Part shown: piece after piece, positions 61,384 to 64,000 of the stretch
Numbering within the stretch: position 1 is the first letter of the stretch
Layout of the letters: every line of letters begins with the position of its first letter
Assembly (NCBI GenBank): GCA_964593795.1
Contig: CAZQJC010000331.1
Coordinates: 14,293-78,292, forward strand
Length of the DNA: 64,000 nt
From: JAHFDS01 sp964593795
GTDB lineage: Bacteria > Myxococcota_A > Polyangia > JAHFDS01
Direction: 5' to 3'
The notes under the pieces: generated by a model
Told to the model about the DNA's origin: nothing
The model's database searches: none
What the model saw: the letters and a program-made list of their open reading frames with translations, nothing else
Made by a program: the position numbers and the translations under genes

Positions 61384-61406
61384 AAAAAATACCCCCCAGG
61401 GGGGTA
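61384..61406 (-). terminator. Leftward terminator in control region
   Basis: Leftward sequence reads TACCCCCC, a single T, GGGGGGTA and then TTTTTT. The pairing is 6-8 bp with a tight loop. It would stop transcripts coming from the right before the accessory run unless they initiate downstream or are antiterminated. Confidence 0.6.
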
Positions 61407-61480
61407 AAGGCAAGTTGAAGTTGAGCTGAGCCAATTGAGAAGAGATCTCAAATACCCTTTCGAAAGGCTCCCTATATAAC

Positions 61481-61497
61481 AAAATAGTACTTATTTT
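61481..61497. promoter_or_regulatory. Operator-like motif, copy 2
   Basis: AAAATAGTACTTATTTT is nearly palindromic; its complement AAAATAAGTACTATTTT closely matches copy 3. It lies between TATATA boxes at 61473-61478 and 61499-61504. Confidence 0.55.
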
Positions 61498-61551
61498 TTA
61501 TATAGAGAAGCTGAAACCCTTGCAGCTGCTGGCCTTGAGGGAGATTCTCAG

Positions 61552-61573
61552 AAAATAAGTACCATTTTGAAAT
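61552..61573 (+). promoter_or_regulatory. Operator-like motif, copy 3
   Basis: AAAATAAGTACCATTTTGAA combines the half-sites of the other two copies: AAAATAAGTAC with copy 2 and GTACCATTTTGAA with copy 1. Confidence 0.55.
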
Positions 61574-61731
61574 AGGGGGGAAATTTTCCCCGTGAAACAG
61601 GCACCTTGAGGCCGTGGAACCCTTGCCGTTGCTGGGTTTCAGCCGAATTCCATGTATAAACGGCCAAAAAATGCCGTACATAGGTATCTAGGACACCTGC
61701 TGAAAGTGGCAACTTCCTGTAGTTACCCTTG

Positions 61732-61813
61732 GGCTATCAAACCTTGGCGTTTTGATAGCCTGTTGCTGTTGCTGCATCAGCAAGTGCTCATGCTTCCAGA
61801 AGCACTTGCTGAT
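61732..61813. repeat. Two adjacent hairpins
   Basis: The first has 10-bp arms (61732-61741 with 61751-61760). The second has a perfect 13-bp stem (61776-61788 with 61801-61813). Neither is followed by a T-run in either direction. They lie just downstream of the leftward membrane-protein gene and may end or protect its mRNA. Confidence 0.8.
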
Positions 61814-61826
61814 TTAGGTCTGGGTT

Positions 61827-62039
61827 TCAGTCTTCGATGCTGTTACATACCCAGCCAACGAGGCAGAGCACGAAGGTGCCCAGCCCTGCCAGCTTGGCCA
61901 TGGCCCAGCCTGCTTGGCTGGGCTCACCGGCCAGCTCTGCGCCAATGAGGCTGGCCGCGACAACAAGCGCGACAGCCAGAATGGACAAAGCCGCCCATTG
62001 GGCGGCCAACTTGATGTGCTTGCGAGTGCTCAGCTTCAT
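61827..62039 (-). CDS. Two-helix membrane protein
   Basis: A 70-residue protein from ATG 62039 with GGAGCAAC upstream. Basic N-terminus (KLSTRKHIKLA), first membrane segment (WAALSILAVALVVAASLIGA), a short loop (GEPSQAGWA), second membrane segment (LAGLGTFVLCLVGWVC), acidic end. The layout is holin-like, but a small two-helix membrane protein near an early control region could also be a host-interaction factor. Confidence 0.75.
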   Translation of the reverse strand: MKLSTRKHIKLAAQWAALSILAVALVVAASLIGAELAGEPSQAGWAMAKLAGLGTFVLCLVGWVCNSIED

Positions 62040-62244
62040 GGGATTGTTGCTCCAGGCGGAACAAACTGCCTCATTTTTAGGCAGTTTGCTCGAGGATTGT
62101 TCCAAAAATCGACCCGAAAATCCCGCCGCGGCCAGATTTTCAGGTCGATTGTTCCATTTTCGACAACAATCAGCGTTTGCTTATGTTGTTGCTGCCGAAA
62201 ATTCCGCGCCGCGGCCAGGGTGTGGCCGCGGCACGTTATGTAAA
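62040..62244. other. Non-coding interval with three hairpins
   Basis: About 205 bp with no gene. Stems are: CAAACTGCC/GGCAGTTTG near 62062-62088; AATCGACC...GGTCGATT near 62107-62150 with an inner GAAAATC/GATTTTC; and a perfect 10-bp GCCGCGGCCA/TGGCCGCGGC (62208-62217 with 62223-62232). The last follows the 62245 gene's stop and may act in termination. Confidence 0.7.
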
Positions 62245-62733
62245 CTACGCGTGGCGAAAAGCTCTCTCCACGACGTAGCTTCTGACCTCACCGCCCATAT
62301 CCAGCATGTCGCTGGCGACGGCGGTGAGGTCGTAGGCCGTCAGGCCGCAGAACGGGGCCAGGAACTTGTCAATCTGGCCCATCAGGACGTCGACCCTGGC
62401 TTGGTCGAAGCCCTGCTCGTTCCGCCAAGCCAAGACAATTTCCTTGGCATAGCCCACGACCCGCTTGCAGATCGGCGAGTCGTGGGCGACTCTGACCGTG
62501 ACATGCCTGTACACGTCGCGGCTGCCCTCAAGGGCAAACAGGCTGCCCTCAAGGACCTCGAAATGCCCTGCCTTGATCAGGGCTTCAGGCGGCAGCGCAC
62601 CCTTGGTGGCTGCTGAGATCTCGGGCACGGATGCCCGAAGTTCTGCAGTCGCCGCATTGTCGGCGGCGACTGCCTGGAAGTAGGCGTCGTCGTACCTGTC
62701 GGCACGACTGAAGCCTGAATACCCATAGGACAT
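62245..62733 (-). CDS. Hypothetical protein
   Basis: A 162-residue protein from ATG 62733 with AAGGAGG 5 nt upstream. SYGYSGFSRADRYDDAYFQA start, a repeat-like beta stretch (HFEVLEGSLFALEGSRDVYR), HVTVRVAHDSPICKRVVGYA and a helical C-terminus. No recognised domain. It is one of only three genes right of the control region. Confidence 0.75.
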   Translation of the reverse strand: MSYGYSGFSRADRYDDAYFQAVAADNAATAELRASVPEISAATKGALPPEALIKAGHFEVLEGSLFALEGSRDVYRHVTVRVAHDSPICKRVVGYAKEIVLAWRNEQGFDQARVDVLMGQIDKFLAPFCGLTAYDLTAVASDMLDMGGEVRSYVVERAFRHA

Positions 62734-62814
62734 TCTGTCCTCCTTGTTGTCCAAGGCCACATACCGGGCCCTGCTCGGTTCTTTGCCTGCTGCCCTTGTC
62801 AGGGTATCAACAGG

Positions 62815-62850
62815 CAAAGAAAAGCCCGCCTAGGGCTGCTAGGCGGGCTT
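62815..62850 (-). terminator. Leftward rho-independent terminator
   Basis: A 12-bp perfect stem (62822-62833 with 62839-62850) has a 5-nt loop and is followed leftward by TTTTCTTT. It ends transcription of the 62867-63196 gene. Confidence 0.92.
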
Positions 62851-62866
62851 GGCGGTGGCTTCGTGC

Positions 62867-63196
62867 TCAGCGCACGAAGCCACGGACCGCAACGATCTGG
62901 TTCAGATCGTTGCGGATAGCGTCGCGACCGGTATCCGGCGCGACGACGTCGGCCCGGTCCTTGCACTGGGCAAGGACAAGGGCCGAGACGATGAGGACGG
63001 TGTCCTCATCGAACTCGGGCAGGTTCTCGACCTGCCCGAACGCCTGCTGCTGCAGGCGAAAGCCGGCAATCGCCGGCAGGGTCTCGGTTCGCACCGAGAC
63101 ACGGGCCGGACCAGCAAGGTCCGGCCCGAAGACGGTCTCATAACCGTCTTCCCGCACGACCGTGATGGCGTGCGGGGTGAGGTTCCTGAATCTCAT
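62867..63196 (-). CDS. Conserved small phage protein (LTPHAI type)
   Basis: A 109-residue protein from ATG 63196 with GGAGAAGGAGCAGG upstream. It opens FRNLTPHAITVVREDGYETV, a signature start of a widespread phage family (NLTPHAIxVxxxDG), and continues DLAGPARVSVRTETLPAIAG and DEDTVLIVSALVLAQCKDRA, the family's (T)xxIVSxLV segment. Function unknown. It has its own terminator, so it is a single-gene transcript. Confidence 0.83.
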   Translation of the reverse strand: MRFRNLTPHAITVVREDGYETVFGPDLAGPARVSVRTETLPAIAGFRLQQQAFGQVENLPEFDEDTVLIVSALVLAQCKDRADVVAPDTGRDAIRNDLNQIVAVRGFVR

Positions 63197-63882
63197 GATC
63201 CTGCTCCTTCTCCTTCTGATCTTGGCAACATTGCCAGCCATGCCCACGAAATGGGCATGACTTGCCTTGCTGCTGGCAAATTGAGCGTGATCGAGGTCGA
63301 GCCCTGGCTCATCGGCTGGCTTCCTGCCGATTTGCTCACGGTGCTTTCGGTGCTGCTGGTGCTTTGGGAGCACGATTGAAGCGTGCTCGACCTTGCTGCC
63401 ACAGCCAGCGGGCGCAGCGGGATCAGGTTGCCGATCCTTGCGCCTGCTCGAGGCTGGCTTGTGGGTGCTGGTAACGCCCGCGTCCCTTTCCGTCCCTTAG
63501 CCGCATACAATTCCGCCACAAGCGCGCCTGTCCTTGTCAGAAGTCTCCGATGGATTGGCGTGCCTACTTACTCGCCTGCACTGGGCGATGCGGAATCAAG
63601 GGCGTATCTTTTACGGTGCCTGATCACGTCGTTACCTACGGGTTCGCTCTACATCCCGGATGGCCTCTAGCTTGCTGCTAGACCGTTTGACCTTATCCGA
63701 CACTGCGCCCGCCTACCCTGAACCTGGTCGTAACACTACCTTGCTGCTCGCAATGCGCGCCTTTCCATAGGGCGCGCGGGCTGGGTTACGGTTCTGGCGT
63801 GCTGCTCGTGCTTTGGGCATGGCTCCGCCCTTGCTTTTCGCAATACGTTTTGAACGTTCTAGGGTTTCATGCGCTTCGCTTT
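63197..63882. other. Long non-coding stretch with small hairpins
   Basis: About 690 bp without a supported gene; open frames here lack start signals and resemble nothing. Several small stems occur, such as TGCCCA/TGGGCA near 63242-63258, GTGCT/GAGCAC near 63360-63374, TAGC/GCTA near 63668-63680, and GCGCGCC/GGGCGCGC near 63756-63778. The motif CTTGCTGCT appears repeatedly. It may contain the promoter of the 63196 gene, decayed coding DNA, or a structured RNA. Confidence 0.5.
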
Positions 63883-64000
63883 GCTGGGCCGCTGGGCTGG
63901 GCCGCTGGGCTGGGCCGCTGGGCTGGGCCGCTGGGCTGGGCCGCTGGGCTGGGCCGCTGGGCTGGGCCGCTGGGCTGGGCCGCTGGGCTGGGCCGCTGGG
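63883..64000 (+). repeat. 13-bp tandem repeat reaching the window end
   Basis: About nine perfect copies of GCCGCTGGGCTGG from about 63883 to 64000, continuing past the edge. It is non-coding in appearance and very GC-rich with strong strand asymmetry (G on plus). Confidence 0.95.

Larger units (their letters stand above)
61146..61826. promoter_or_regulatory. Non-coding control region rich in palindromes
   Basis: No convincing gene in about 680 bp. It contains short palindromes: TTCCCC/GGGGAA at 61164-61179, GGGGACATGTCCCC near 61216, TTGAGA/TCTCAA near 61435-61451, CCTTTCGAAAGG near 61457-61468, GGGGAAA/TTTCCCC near 61575-61590, and ACGGC/GCCGT near 61660-61677. It also has three operator-like motifs, AT-rich TATATA stretches, one leftward terminator and two larger hairpins. 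It precedes the whole leftward accessory run, so it probably holds the early promoter or an origin. Confidence 0.6.

Noticed and set aside
60579..61418. 279-codon plus-strand frame opposite the 60489 gene
   Set aside because: Gly/Val/Arg-rich shadow of a GC-rich minus-strand gene with strong third-position bias; no ribosome-binding site and it contradicts the run's direction.
63262..63670. Two short plus-strand frames in the right-end gap
   Set aside because: No ribosome-binding site, no recognisable protein features and the opposite direction to the only local genes.
59669..64000. CRISPR array candidates among the tandem repeats
   Set aside because: The repeats are directly adjacent (18 bp and 13 bp units) without unique spacers, so they are not CRISPR arrays.

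Overview
The window is part of a large tailed-phage genome. A 1,466-residue tape measure, a tail-tube gene, a frameshifting tail-chaperone pair and a tail-tip cassette point to a long non-contractile (siphovirus-type) tail. The base composition is GC-rich by eye. The tail-tip genes (a BR0599-like hub protein, a Phage-tail_3-like hub and a DUF2793-like fibre protein) are typical of phages of Gram-negative Proteobacteria. One small membrane protein carries a VPEP-plus-hydrophobic segment like the PEP-CTERM signals of environmental beta/gammaproteobacteria. No integrase, repressor, terminase, portal or recognisable lysin is present. Terminase and portal presumably lie to the left of the window.

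Layout. (1) 1-18,415, plus strand: morphogenesis. The end of a probable capsid gene is followed by a terminator. A Vsr-like homing endonuclease gene is inserted on the opposite strand. Then come head-tail joining genes, tail tube, chaperones with a -1 slippery site, tape measure, tail-tip proteins and a strong terminator. (2) 18,433-39,602, minus strand: nucleotide metabolism and replication. This block holds ThyX, dCMP deaminase, Rad50/SbcC and Mre11/SbcD, ATP-dependent ligase, a RecU-like nuclease, a three-domain FEN/exonuclease/polymerase A protein, dNMP kinase, a MazG-like protein, a DnaQ-like exonuclease, tRNA-Thr(UGU), an AEP primase-helicase and a SNF2-type helicase. Two promoters of the same design (TTGACA, 17-bp spacer, TAnAGT) lie inside it. 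(3) 39,599-61,145, minus strand: about 60 very small, tightly packed, mostly unrecognised genes, with ATGA/GTGA overlaps and Shine-Dalgarno sequences embedded in the preceding gene. It includes KTSC, Gp88-like, DUF551-like and HNH proteins and a remarkable protein made of 25 cysteine-containing hexapeptides. (4) 61,146-64,000: mostly non-coding DNA with many hairpins, three copies of an operator-like motif, only three small genes, and a 13-bp tandem repeat running off the window end.

How it fits together. Early transcription probably enters from the right-hand control region, runs leftward through the small accessory genes, and is reinforced by internal promoters ahead of the replication genes. 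Rightward late transcription makes the virion and converges with the leftward block near 18.4 kb. Nucleotide-pool enzymes, primase, helicases, polymerase, ligase and SbcCD form a nearly self-sufficient replication and recombination module. Five free-standing homing-type endonuclease genes (one Vsr-like, four HNH) are scattered through the window. Several genes shorter than 60 codons were found by reading the gaps: 22,751, 29,269, 29,361, 44,304, 49,093, 53,404 and tentatively 52,787.
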